DNA of 7,061 nt, taken from positions 1 to 7,061 of the forward strand of contig VMFK01000038.1 of assembly GCA_007375995.1 (NCBI GenBank). The letters are read 5' to 3'. The position numbers and the translations under genes were made by a program. The stretch is from Parcubacteria group bacterium Gr01-1014_56 (GTDB lineage Bacteria > Patescibacteriota > Minisyncoccia > Phycocordibacterales > SBAW01). This document shows positions 1-5,663 of this stretch, piece by piece (position 1 is the first letter of the stretch; each line of letters starts with the position of its first letter). The notes beneath the pieces are model-generated. The model had not been told where the DNA came from. It saw only the letters and a list, made by a program, of their open reading frames with translations, and ran no database searches.

Positions 1-1
1 A

Positions 2-919
2 AAGAATGGGTTTTGGGATTTTGTTTTCTGTCTCGCAGCAGAAGATGGCGAGATCGTGAAATCCGAACAAATCTATGAGGATGGCTACGTTAGGGAAACT
101 TCCGGCTATGAGATCTTTAATGCCATGAAAGTGCGGCAACAAGTCGCAGCATTGCTTGATATCGAGCCCGGAAGTGTTGGGTTAAGCGATGGATATGAGG
201 AGTATGTAGAGGACGGATATCGTCGTAGTGTGCGGTGGAAATTCCTGTACCTCACAATCGCTGAGTTCGAACGTTTCAGAAAATCAAAGAAGATTTCTGT
301 GATCGCAGAAAACAGTGTTGAGTATCCGTCACAACGATGGATAGCTCCTCACCCTCTGCGTATTCGTAACGCGACGTATGCTTTCGACATTAAAACTGCG
401 AAAGTAAAATTTGTGCGGAAACACTACAATTGTATCGAGTACGTTTCACCGGAAGGCATCAGGGTCTTCGACAACCGTCGACGTCACTCTGGAACTCGTC
501 GTAACTATAAAACTGGCGAGATGGAACCCGTGCCTACTCGCGAGGCCTGTTTGCGCGAGTTGTTGTACGCAATCGGGAGTGGCAGCAAAGCAAAGCCTCT
601 TGCTAACGAGGAAGCTGAACGCTTGAGAAACTATGCTGCCAATTTGCTTGTGACTCTCGGCGTTTACTCAGACGATGTTACGTATTCAACCGGTTGGCAC
701 ATTGCCAAAGGCATTGAACTTCTCTACGGAGATGCCTATGTTCCGGCCATGGACATGTTCTATAACCAAGCAGTGCATGACCGCGATCAACAATCTTGGC
801 AGAAGCGGATAGTTCTGCGCGATTCGGAGTGTAGGGATATGAACCCTTCGAACTGGGACGAGCAGAAAAGAACAATGCAGACGTGTCACGTTGTGCTTAT
901 GGACAACGACAGCCCATGA
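2..919 (+). CDS. Hypothetical protein, 5'-truncated by window edge
   Basis: I do not recognise this family. The frame has no stop back to base 2, and the residues before the GTG at 56 (KNGFWDFVFCLAAEDGEI) read like ordinary protein. That GTG also lacks an SD, so the gene most likely begins outside the window and 305 residues are visible. The protein is soluble-looking, with no membrane segment or signal in view, and is rich in Arg, Tyr and Glu. It has scattered cysteines and a basic stretch (DNRRRHSGTRRNYK) near visible residues 158-171. It ends in TGA, the only TGA stop in the window, which argues against UGA recoding. An intrinsic terminator follows 43 nt later, so it closes its own transcription unit. 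Its codon use (more CGT/CGA and TTG, fewer CTC/CGC) looks unlike the downstream genes, a weak hint of different origin. The function is unknown, and I am confident only that the frame is coding. Confidence 0.7.
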   Translation, partial: KNGFWDFVFCLAAEDGEIVKSEQIYEDGYVRETSGYEIFNAMKVRQQVAALLDIEPGSVGLSDGYEEYVEDGYRRSVRWKFLYLTIAEFERFRKSKKISVIAENSVEYPSQRWIAPHPLRIRNATYAFDIKTAKVKFVRKHYNCIEYVSPEGIRVFDNRRRHSGTRRNYKTGEMEPVPTREACLRELLYAIGSGSKAKPLANEEAERLRNYAANLLVTLGVYSDDVTYSTGWHIAKGIELLYGDAYVPAMDMFYNQAVHDRDQQSWQKRIVLRDSECRDMNPSNWDEQKRTMQTCHVVLMDNDSP

Positions 920-962
920 CTGACACCCACGCTTTGCATTAAGCTCTCGTGCACAACAAACT

Positions 963-990
963 AAGTCCCGTTAACACGGGACTTTTATTA
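963..990 (+). terminator. Intrinsic terminator after the first gene
   Basis: A perfect 8-bp stem, AAGTCCCG (963-970) with CGGGACTT (977-984), encloses a 6-nt loop TTAACA and runs into TTATTATT on the plus strand. On the minus strand the stem is followed only by a weak T run, so the plus strand is the favoured direction. It separates the first gene from the typA leader. Confidence 0.85.
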
Positions 991-997
991 TTAAATG

Positions 998-1078
998 CCT
1001 CCCCGCCTCACCACTAAAAACCCCGCCCGAAGCATCCCAGAACGCCCTATCCGATACACTTCGAAGGGTGGGGAGGAG
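998..1078 (+). promoter_or_regulatory. Candidate structured leader RNA with competing SD-sequestering stems
   Basis: The tract CCCCGCC occurs twice, at 1001-1007 and 1021-1027, and both copies are complementary to the purine tract at 1066-1076. Stem A pairs 998-1007 with 1067-1076 (10 bp, one G-U) and covers the GGAGG core. Stem B pairs 1021-1028 with 1066-1073 (8 bp, one G-U), extended by GAAG 1029-1032 with CTTC 1059-1062 across a 3-nt bulge, and leaves GAGGAG free. The stems are mutually exclusive, a layout typical of riboswitches and translational attenuators. In both, the same U1069 forms a G-U wobble, which pairs in plus-strand RNA but would be a C-A mismatch in minus-strand RNA. I recognise no known riboswitch family. 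The pairing is seen; regulation is inferred. Confidence 0.35.
1072..1078 (+). promoter_or_regulatory. Strong Shine-Dalgarno GGAGGAG upstream of a leader ORF
   Basis: GGAGGAG lies 8 nt before the ATG at 1087. It is the only well-placed, near-consensus SD in the window; none of the larger genes has one. It is also the segment that the upstream C-rich tracts can pair with. Confidence 0.45.
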
Positions 1079-1086
1079 TTCATTCT

Positions 1087-1176
1087 ATGAAAATTATTAC
1101 GAGGAGGTTGCTTCAAATATCTTTTTGTTGTACTATATATGTATTGCTCGGGACCAGCCCGGCTTTTTTATTCTAG
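1087..1176 (+). CDS. Possible 29-aa hydrophobic leader peptide upstream of typA
   Basis: The ATG at 1087 follows a strong SD by 8 nt, and the frame runs 29 codons to TAG at 1174-1176, 4 nt before the typA ATG. The peptide begins MKIITRRLLQ (basic), continues with a hydrophobic stretch containing CC and YVLLG, and ends SPAFLF. Its last third is encoded by the terminator-like hairpin and T run at 1146-1169, so translating ribosomes would melt that hairpin. It could be a regulatory leader peptide that couples translation to typA, a small membrane peptide, or chance. No homologue is recognised. Against it, a promoter-like element at 1108-1136 would start transcription inside the ORF. The strong SD and tight spacing to typA are the main support. 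Confidence 0.3.
   Translation: MKIITRRLLQISFCCTIYVLLGTSPAFLF
1108..1136 (+). promoter_or_regulatory. Possible sigma-70-type promoter for typA
   Basis: TTGCTT (1108-1113) and TACTAT (1131-1136) are separated by 17 nt, the optimal spacing for a housekeeping -35/-10 pair, and each matches consensus at four positions. Transcription would begin near 1143, giving a leader of about 38 nt made almost wholly of the hairpin at 1146-1163. This reading competes with the leader-ORF reading, which needs a start further upstream. Confidence 0.35.
1146..1170 (+). terminator. Terminator-like hairpin just upstream of typA
   Basis: GC/T/CGGG (1146-1152) pairs with CCCGGC (1158-1163) as six GC pairs with one bulged T and a 5-nt loop. 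Six T residues (1164-1169) follow at once. This is the form of an intrinsic terminator, yet it ends only 11 nt before the typA ATG with no gene stop before it except the small leader ORF it overlaps. It may be an attenuator, or a 5' stabilising stem if transcription starts near 1143. Confidence 0.5.
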
Positions 1177-1180
1177 AGAT

Positions 1181-2944
1181 ATGGAAATTAGAAATATAGC
1201 TATTATCGCGCACGTCGACCACGGTAAGACCACACTGACCGATGCACTTTTGCGTCAAACAGGCGCTGCGGAGGAGGGGGTGTCGATGGACTCAAACACG
1301 CTTGAACTTGAGCGCGGCATCACTATTTATGCCAAAAACGCCGCGGTCATATACAAAGACACAAAAATAAATATCGTTGACACCCCGGGGCACGCGGACT
1401 TCGGCTCCGAGGTTGAGCGCGTCTTGCGCTCGATCGACTCAGTGCTCTTGGTGGTTGACGCACAAGAGGGCCCCATGCCGCAAACGCGTTTTGTATTAAA
1501 GAAGTCGCTGGAGCTTGGCTTGAGGCCCATTGTCGTTATAAATAAAATAGACAAACCAGCCGCCGACCCAGCCCTTGCTGAGGAGGCCGTGCTCGAACTT
1601 TTTTTGGAGTTGGGTGCTAACGACGAGCAGTCAAATTTCCCCGTGGTGTACGCGATCGGCAGGGAAGGCATTGCTAAACGCAAATTAACCGACGACTCCA
1701 AGGACCTCACTCCGCTCCTTGACGTGATCCTCGAGCATGTGACCCCAGCTAACGCAAACGTTGCCCCGGGGGCACTCCTCATGCAGCCGTTTAACTTGGC
1801 GTACGACAATTTTCTTGGTCGGCTCGCATTTGTGCGTATATACCAAGGCAGTGTTTCAACTGGCGACACCGTATTTGTAAAAAAACCTGACGGGCAGACC
1901 CGCCCCGGCAAGATCACTAAACTGTTTTCGTTTAAGGGGCTGCAGCGAGTTGAGACCACGAGTGCCGAAGCAGGGGACATCGTGCTTGCAGCAGGACTCC
2001 CGGACATTTATATCGGAGAGACAGTCACAAACGATGAAAAAGCAGAGCCGCTCCCCGCAATTGCGATTGACGAGCCGACGATCACACTCGACTTTTTAGT
2101 TAACAACTCTCCGTTCGCGGGGCGCGAAGGCAAGTTTGTCACCTCGCGCCAGATCCGCGAGCGTCTTGAGCGTGAGCTTGAGGTCAACGTAGGGCTCCGG
2201 GTGGACTTTGATTCGTCTGAAACATTTCATGTCTCTGGCCGCGGCGAGCTCCATGTCGCCATACTGCTTGAAAACATGCGTCGTGAGGGCTACGAGATGC
2301 AAGTGTCCCAGCCGCACGTGATTTTAGAAGAGCGTAATGGTGAAGTACTCGAACCATATGAAGAAATAGTAATCGACACTCCCTCTGTCTTCCAAGGTGC
2401 AATCATCGAGCGCTTGGGCCTGCGTAAATGCATACTCAAAGACATGCGTCCGCACAGCGAGAGCGTGCGCATGCTGTTTGAAGGCCCGACGCGCGGCCTC
2501 CTTGGCTACCGCTCACAATTTGTGCTCGACACGAAGGGCGAGGGGATACTTTCCAGCCGCTTTATTGAGTTTCGCCCCTACGCTGGTGAGATACAAAAGC
2601 GCGTCGTTGGCTCTATGATCTCGATGACAGCGGGGAAGACCCTCGGCTTCTCACTGTGGAATTTACAGGACCGCGGCGTGCTTTATATTTCTCCTGCAAT
2701 GGAGGTGTACGAGGGCATGGTGATTGGCAACACCTCTAAAGGTGAAGAGATGGAGGTAAACCCCACCAAGGGCAAACAACTCACCAACATGCGCGCCTCA
2801 GGCACCGACGAGGCGATGAAACTCGTACCGCCGTATCTCCTTACTATAGAGCGCGGGCTTGAGGTGATGGCAGAGGACGAATACCTTGAAATTACGCCAC
2901 ATAATGTTCGTTTACGTAAAAAGCCGAAGGAGAAACGCCGATAG
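1181..2944 (+). CDS. typA: TypA/BipA ribosome-associated translational GTPase
   Basis: This is a translation-factor GTPase of the EF-G/LepA superfamily. In characterised bacteria TypA binds the 70S ribosome, helps 50S assembly and supports growth under cold or stress. The 587-residue product is complete, slightly shorter than the roughly 607 residues of E. coli TypA. Seen: P-loop AHVDHGKTT (10-18), switch I ELERGITI (42-49), DTPGHADFG (67-75), NKID (121-124), EF-G-like SGRGELH (352-358), EPYEE (391-395), and the TypA-specific C-terminal segment with NMRASGTDEA (536-545), ending in a basic KKPKEKRR tail. The start is set at ATG 1181 (MEIRNIAIIAHVDHGK), the usual TypA N-terminus. An in-frame ATG at 1139 would add 14 residues coded by the hairpin and is rejected. 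No good SD precedes 1181, only a weak AGAG. Confidence 0.98.
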   Translation: MEIRNIAIIAHVDHGKTTLTDALLRQTGAAEEGVSMDSNTLELERGITIYAKNAAVIYKDTKINIVDTPGHADFGSEVERVLRSIDSVLLVVDAQEGPMPQTRFVLKKSLELGLRPIVVINKIDKPAADPALAEEAVLELFLELGANDEQSNFPVVYAIGREGIAKRKLTDDSKDLTPLLDVILEHVTPANANVAPGALLMQPFNLAYDNFLGRLAFVRIYQGSVSTGDTVFVKKPDGQTRPGKITKLFSFKGLQRVETTSAEAGDIVLAAGLPDIYIGETVTNDEKAEPLPAIAIDEPTITLDFLVNNSPFAGREGKFVTSRQIRERLERELEVNVGLRVDFDSSETFHVSGRGELHVAILLENMRREGYEMQVSQPHVILEERNGEVLEPYEEIVIDTPSVFQGAIIERLGLRKCILKDMRPHSESVRMLFEGPTRGLLGYRSQFVLDTKGEGILSSRFIEFRPYAGEIQKRVVGSMISMTAGKTLGFSLWNLQDRGVLYISPAMEVYEGMVIGNTSKGEEMEVNPTKGKQLTNMRASGTDEAMKLVPPYLLTIERGLEVMAEDEYLEITPHNVRLRKKPKEKRR

Positions 2945-2946
2945 TG

Positions 2947-2952
2947 TATACT
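2947..2952 (+). promoter_or_regulatory. -10 element TATACT, probable leaderless promoter
   Basis: TATACT begins 3 nt after the typA stop and ends 8 nt before the ATG at 2961. At normal -10 to start-site spacing, transcription would begin at or within a base or two of the ATG, giving a leaderless mRNA. No -35 match is found at the expected distance. The same element precedes the GH18 gene. Confidence 0.5.
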
Positions 2953-2960
2953 TACAGTAT

Positions 2961-3416
2961 ATGCCCGAAGAACAAAAAAATACCTCTATGGGCAAGGGGC
3001 ACAGCTTCTCAATCGGCATTATACTGCTTGTTGTTGTAGCACTGGTCTCTTGGTTTGGATATAACTCTATACGTTCTCAATCACTAGTCGACCAGACACT
3101 TCGCGAGCAATTTCAGTGGAGCTTGATTCCCGCGCAGCCAGACCCAGTTACTCCTGGGCCCCGCACCAGCGTTAACCTCACCATTACCGAGGTGAGTATG
3201 CCGCTCGGTACCTACGCGGGTAGTTGCGAAATTATCGACGGCAAAACACAGGCGCTGCTTGAAGGCGAGATCTCGGGAGTCGTGTGCCGTTCAAGCGAGT
3301 CGGGGGTTGAAATCGGTATCTTTAGAGAGAACGAGCAACTTATACTCAAAAAGGGCATTATTGAAAGCGGCTCAACTCGTGGCAGCAACTTCGAGCCAAT
3401 CGTGAAGCAGTCTTAA
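2961..3416 (+). CDS. Single-pass membrane protein of unknown function
   Basis: The 151-residue product is not recognised. A short charged N-terminus (MPEEQKNTSMGKGHS) precedes one strong membrane helix at about residues 17-34, ending WFGY. The remaining roughly 117 residues are probably outside the membrane, with a predicted extracellular pattern of beta-prone segments and two cysteines (C89, C109) that could form a disulfide. A Pro-rich linker (PAQPDPVTPGP, 57-67) separates the anchor from this part. ATG 2961 is chosen because a TATACT box ends 8 nt before it. The longer frame from 2886 lies inside typA, and ATG 2988 (M10) is an alternative start. No SD is present. It sits between typA and the GH18 gene and may be a cell-surface accessory protein, but no function can be assigned. 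Confidence 0.8.
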   Translation: MPEEQKNTSMGKGHSFSIGIILLVVVALVSWFGYNSIRSQSLVDQTLREQFQWSLIPAQPDPVTPGPRTSVNLTITEVSMPLGTYAGSCEIIDGKTQALLEGEISGVVCRSSESGVEIGIFRENEQLILKKGIIESGSTRGSNFEPIVKQS

Positions 3417-3435
3417 TTTTTTCTCGGGGCCGCGT

Positions 3436-3454
3436 AACAAAAGAGTCTTTTGTT
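3436..3454 (+). repeat. 19-bp perfect palindrome in the GH18 promoter region
   Basis: AACAAAAGA (3436-3444) and TCTTTTGTT (3446-3454) are perfect inverted copies around one central G. The palindrome ends 7 nt before the -10 box at 3462 and covers the place where a -35 element would be. No T run follows, so it is a poor terminator. Its size and symmetry suit a homodimeric regulator site (inference). Confidence 0.55.
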
Positions 3455-3461
3455 CGTCTTG

Positions 3462-3467
3462 TATACT
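3462..3467 (+). promoter_or_regulatory. -10 element TATACT, probable leaderless GH18 promoter
   Basis: TATACT lies 6 nt upstream of the ATG at 3474, so transcription should start at the ATG itself. No -35 hexamer is evident; the palindrome at 3436-3454 occupies that region. The match in sequence and spacing to the element at 2947 strengthens both calls. Confidence 0.55.
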
Positions 3468-3473
3468 AAGACT

Positions 3474-4631
3474 ATGAAATCCTGGCTCTTTTTTGTATTT
3501 GTATGCGCTTTCACTGTCCCTTCGCTCGCTTCTGCCGCGCCGCTTAAATCAACACTAGAGATCTCCGGCTGGATGCCATACTGGAGGACAGCCACTAGCA
3601 CACAAGATGTGCTCCCACACCTGGACTCGCTCACCACGGTGCACCCATTTGGTTACACGCTCACCGAGGAAGGGATTTTATTTGATGCGCTTGTTATCCA
3701 CGACGAGCCGTGGCCGAGTTTTATCGCAGCCGCCCGCGCAAAGAGGGTGCGCGTGATCCCCACCGTAATGTCGGGGAACGGGGAGCTCCTCCACAAGCTC
3801 TTAAGTAACTATGAGTCGCGGATCAAACTCGAGGACGACATCACCGCACTTGTGATGGAAAATAATTTTGACGGTATCGATATCGACTTCGAGGCAAAAC
3901 TAGTCGAGACAAAACCATACTTCTCTTTATTTCTCAAAGGTCTGTATCAGCGCATGGGGAAGAAATGGGTTTACTGTACTATCGAGTCTCGCACACCGAT
4001 ATCGTCCCGTTATCCTAACGGCAATGCGCCCGCGGATGCAGGTGTGTACTCCAACGACTACGTTGCGATCAACAAATACTGCGACCGCGTGCAGCTCATG
4101 GTCTACGACCAAGGCCAGGTCGACCGCAAATTAAGCGCGGCGGCTACGGGCCCCTATGCCCCGGTTGCAGACCCTCTGTGGGCAAAGAAGGTGGTCACGC
4201 TCGCCGCGCAAACAATCTCAAAAAGGAAGCTCGTGCTCGGGGTCCCAACCTACGGGTACGAGTGGGCGGTGACGCCACTTCTTGAAAAAGGATATGAGTA
4301 CGACCTCTTGTGGTCATTCAACCCGCGCTACGCGCTTGAGTTTGCGGCCTCGCATGGGCTCGTGCCTGAGCGCAACATTGCAGGCGAGCTTTCTTTTACC
4401 TATAGCCCAAGTATGCCGACCAGCACTCCAATGACGCTTGGCGTGCCCACGGCCGCAACAGCGGTCGGCCCTGCACTAGCCGAGCGACAGCCATTTAATA
4501 TTATGTGGTGGAGCGACTCGATCTCGGTCGCGCAAAAAATCGGGATCGCAAAGGAGCTCGGGATACGAGGGGTTGCTATTTTTAAGTTCGATGGCGGGGA
4601 AGATCAGCGTATCTGGGATGTATTGAAATAG
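3474..4631 (+). CDS. Secreted glycoside hydrolase family 18 protein
   Basis: GH18 enzymes cut beta-1,4 bonds next to GlcNAc by substrate-assisted catalysis; substrates include chitin and, in the YaaH/SleL-like branch, peptidoglycan. The 385-residue product has a signal peptide (about 1-21, probable cleavage after ASA at 19-21). The catalytic motif DGIDIDFE at 133-140 is intact (D133, D136, D138, acid/base E140). Other barrel markers are VQLMVYDQ (205-212-region strand 6), GVPTYGYEW (256-264) and a C-terminal strand with WWSDS and GVAIFKFDGGEDQRIW. The end of the protein resembles YaaH-type GH18 more than classical chitinases. No LysM or other binding module is attached. ATG 3474 is preferred to a TTG at 3450, which lies upstream of the -10 box. 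The MliC-type lysozyme inhibitor gene downstream points to cell-wall work. Substrate is inferred. Confidence 0.92.
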   Translation: MKSWLFFVFVCAFTVPSLASAAPLKSTLEISGWMPYWRTATSTQDVLPHLDSLTTVHPFGYTLTEEGILFDALVIHDEPWPSFIAAARAKRVRVIPTVMSGNGELLHKLLSNYESRIKLEDDITALVMENNFDGIDIDFEAKLVETKPYFSLFLKGLYQRMGKKWVYCTIESRTPISSRYPNGNAPADAGVYSNDYVAINKYCDRVQLMVYDQGQVDRKLSAAATGPYAPVADPLWAKKVVTLAAQTISKRKLVLGVPTYGYEWAVTPLLEKGYEYDLLWSFNPRYALEFAASHGLVPERNIAGELSFTYSPSMPTSTPMTLGVPTAATAVGPALAERQPFNIMWWSDSISVAQKIGIAKELGIRGVAIFKFDGGEDQRIWDVLK

Positions 4632-4654
4632 TGCCCCAGGGTAGAGCGTAATAG

Positions 4655-4668
4655 CTATATGGTATAGT
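4655..4668 (+). promoter_or_regulatory. Possible promoter of the cupredoxin-DoxX unit
   Basis: TATAGT (4663-4668) is a fair -10 box and lies inside a small dyad, CTATA-TGG-TATAG (4655-4667). Transcription would start near 4675, leaving an SD-less leader of about 25 nt that carries a short palindrome TTACT-T-AGTAA (4678-4688). No -35 box is clear. Confidence 0.4.
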
Positions 4669-4699
4669 GTAAAAACATTACTTAGTAACCTAAAAGTCT

Positions 4700-5221
4700 A
4701 TGAAAAATTCAGCCATAGTCGTTATTATTCTCGCAGTCTTGGTGGTGTTTGGTGGTTGGTACGCTTACACAAACTATTACACCGCAAGCCCAACCCCTTC
4801 AACCGACACTACGCAAAACACAACCCCAAGCGGCACCGACAACACGCAAGTCGATAACAACACCGACGGCATCAGCGCTGACATAAATGCAGGTGTTACA
4901 GTAGGCACTGCTATGAGCGCCTCGGTTGTGTTGACTGCAAGCGGCTTCTCTCCAAAGTCAGTAACAATTAAAAAGGGCGGCACGGTCACGTTTAAAAACG
5001 AGAGTACAGGAGCAATGTGGGTAGCTACAGCAAGCCACCCAACACACACCGTGTATGACGGCACGACACTTGGGGTACACTGTACGGCAGGCGCGGCCGC
5101 CTCGTTTGACCAATGCAGCAGTGGCACTACCTATAGCTTTACCTTCAGCAAAGCTGGTTCGTTCAATTATCACAACCATGTGGTCACGGGACAGTTCGGT
5201 ACTGTTGTAGTCGTTGAGTAG
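4700..5221 (+). CDS. Membrane-anchored cupredoxin-like protein
   Basis: Cupredoxins are small beta-sandwich domains, usually carrying copper for electron transfer outside the membrane. The 173-residue product has an N-terminal anchor helix (about 4-23, ending GGWYAY) and a long Thr/Asn/Ser/Asp-rich linker (about 28-65). The cupredoxin domain follows (about 72-173): SGFSPKSVTIKKGGTVTFKN, then ASHPTH with H113 and H116, then YSFTFSKAGSFNYHNH ending in H158 and H160, and GTVVVVE. In classical type 1 sites the motif is YxC..H; here Asn159 stands where Cys is expected. Two other cysteines, C128 and C138, lie in the loop before and may form a disulfide. Metal binding may therefore be non-type-1 or absent. 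The start has no SD. It sits 7 nt before the DoxX-like gene, suggesting one transcript. Confidence 0.87.
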   Translation: MKNSAIVVIILAVLVVFGGWYAYTNYYTASPTPSTDTTQNTTPSGTDNTQVDNNTDGISADINAGVTVGTAMSASVVLTASGFSPKSVTIKKGGTVTFKNESTGAMWVATASHPTHTVYDGTTLGVHCTAGAAASFDQCSSGTTYSFTFSKAGSFNYHNHVVTGQFGTVVVVE

Positions 5222-5228
5222 TTCGACT

Positions 5229-5630
5229 ATGCTCACCATAAATAATATGGGAGGCGAGCGCATCGCACACATACTACTGCGCGTGGGAGCGGCATTTGCA
5301 TTTCTCTACCCGCCATTTAACGCGGCTTACGATCCCAACTCTTGGATAGGGTACTTCCCAGCCTTTGTGCATCAAGCTGCGGCGGGTGTCGGCATCTCCG
5401 ACTTGGTATTGCTCAATGGGTTTGGTGTTGTTGAGGTCGTGATCGCGCTGTGGCTACTCTCCGGATGGAAAATATTTTGGCCCTCGCTTGCAGCAACGGC
5501 TATGCTCGTCGGTATAGTCGCGTTCAATATGCCACAACTGCAAGTGCTCTTCCGCGACCTCTCGATCGCGGCAATGACGCTCGCACTTGCGCTCATGTCT
5601 ATCCCCAAGCGCACTCAAAGTAGTGAATAA
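5229..5630 (+). CDS. DoxX-like four-helix membrane protein
   Basis: The 133-residue product is nearly all membrane. Helices lie at about 12-32 (with Arg18, LLRVGAAFAFLY), 58-78, 83-100 and 108-125, the last beginning FRDLSIAAMTLALAL, which is typical of DoxX-family proteins. Named members include the quinone-linked thiosulfate dehydrogenase subunit of Acidianus, and many others have roles in redox or oxidative-stress defence that are poorly defined. ATG 5229 is chosen. A TTG at 5214 would overlap the upstream stop and adds only five residues, and ATG 5247 would leave the first helix intact too. There is no SD. The 7-nt gap to the cupredoxin gene suggests cotranscription and perhaps a shared redox task, which is inference. 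Some short DoxX-like proteins are non-catalytic. Confidence 0.75.
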   Translation: MLTINNMGGERIAHILLRVGAAFAFLYPPFNAAYDPNSWIGYFPAFVHQAAAGVGISDLVLLNGFGVVEVVIALWLLSGWKIFWPSLAATAMLVGIVAFNMPQLQVLFRDLSIAAMTLALALMSIPKRTQSSE

Positions 5631-5633
5631 GAC

Positions 5634-5660
5634 ATCAAAATTTATTTTGATAAATCAAAA
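5634..5660 (+). repeat. Three alternating ATCAAAA heptads before the MliC gene
   Basis: ATCAAAA (5634-5640), its inverse TTTTGAT (5645-5651) and ATCAAAA again (5654-5660) stand in a row. The two direct copies are exactly 20 bp apart, about two helical turns. The middle arm can pair with either side, giving alternative weak AT hairpins. GATAAA (5649-5654) inside it could serve as a -10 box for the ATG at 5664. It may be an operator, a promoter, or simple AT-rich spacer. Confidence 0.45.
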
Positions 5661-5663
5661 AGT

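Noticed and set aside
56..919. GTG at 56 as the true start of the first gene
   Set aside because: The frame stays open upstream to base 2 with protein-like content, and no SD precedes the GTG; truncation by the window is more likely.
1139..1180. 14-residue N-terminal extension of TypA from ATG 1139
   Set aside because: TypA proteins start at MEIRN-like sequence (1181), and the extension is encoded by a terminator-like hairpin and T run.
998..1180. Known non-coding RNA (SRP RNA, RNase P RNA, tmRNA, 6S) in the typA leader
   Set aside because: None of the conserved motifs of these RNAs could be found, and the region is too short for most of them.
1327..2007. 226-codon open frame on the minus strand inside typA
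   Set aside because: It lies wholly opposite a highly conserved gene, and its Ser/Thr/Pro-rich low-sense composition is typical of an antisense shadow.
3436..3460. Palindrome as terminator of the single-pass membrane protein gene
   Set aside because: The stem is AT-rich with little loop and no T run follows; its place against a -10 box suits an operator better.
3450..3473. TTG start for the GH18 protein
   Set aside because: It would place the -10 box inside the coding region and spoil the signal peptide that begins cleanly at ATG 3474.
5214..5228. TTG start for the DoxX-like protein
   Set aside because: It overlaps the upstream stop and adds five non-conserved residues; ATG 5229 follows closely.
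4777..5272. Minus-strand open frames opposite the cupredoxin gene
   Set aside because: No recognisable domain or start signal; they mirror the repetitive Thr/Ser codons of the real gene.
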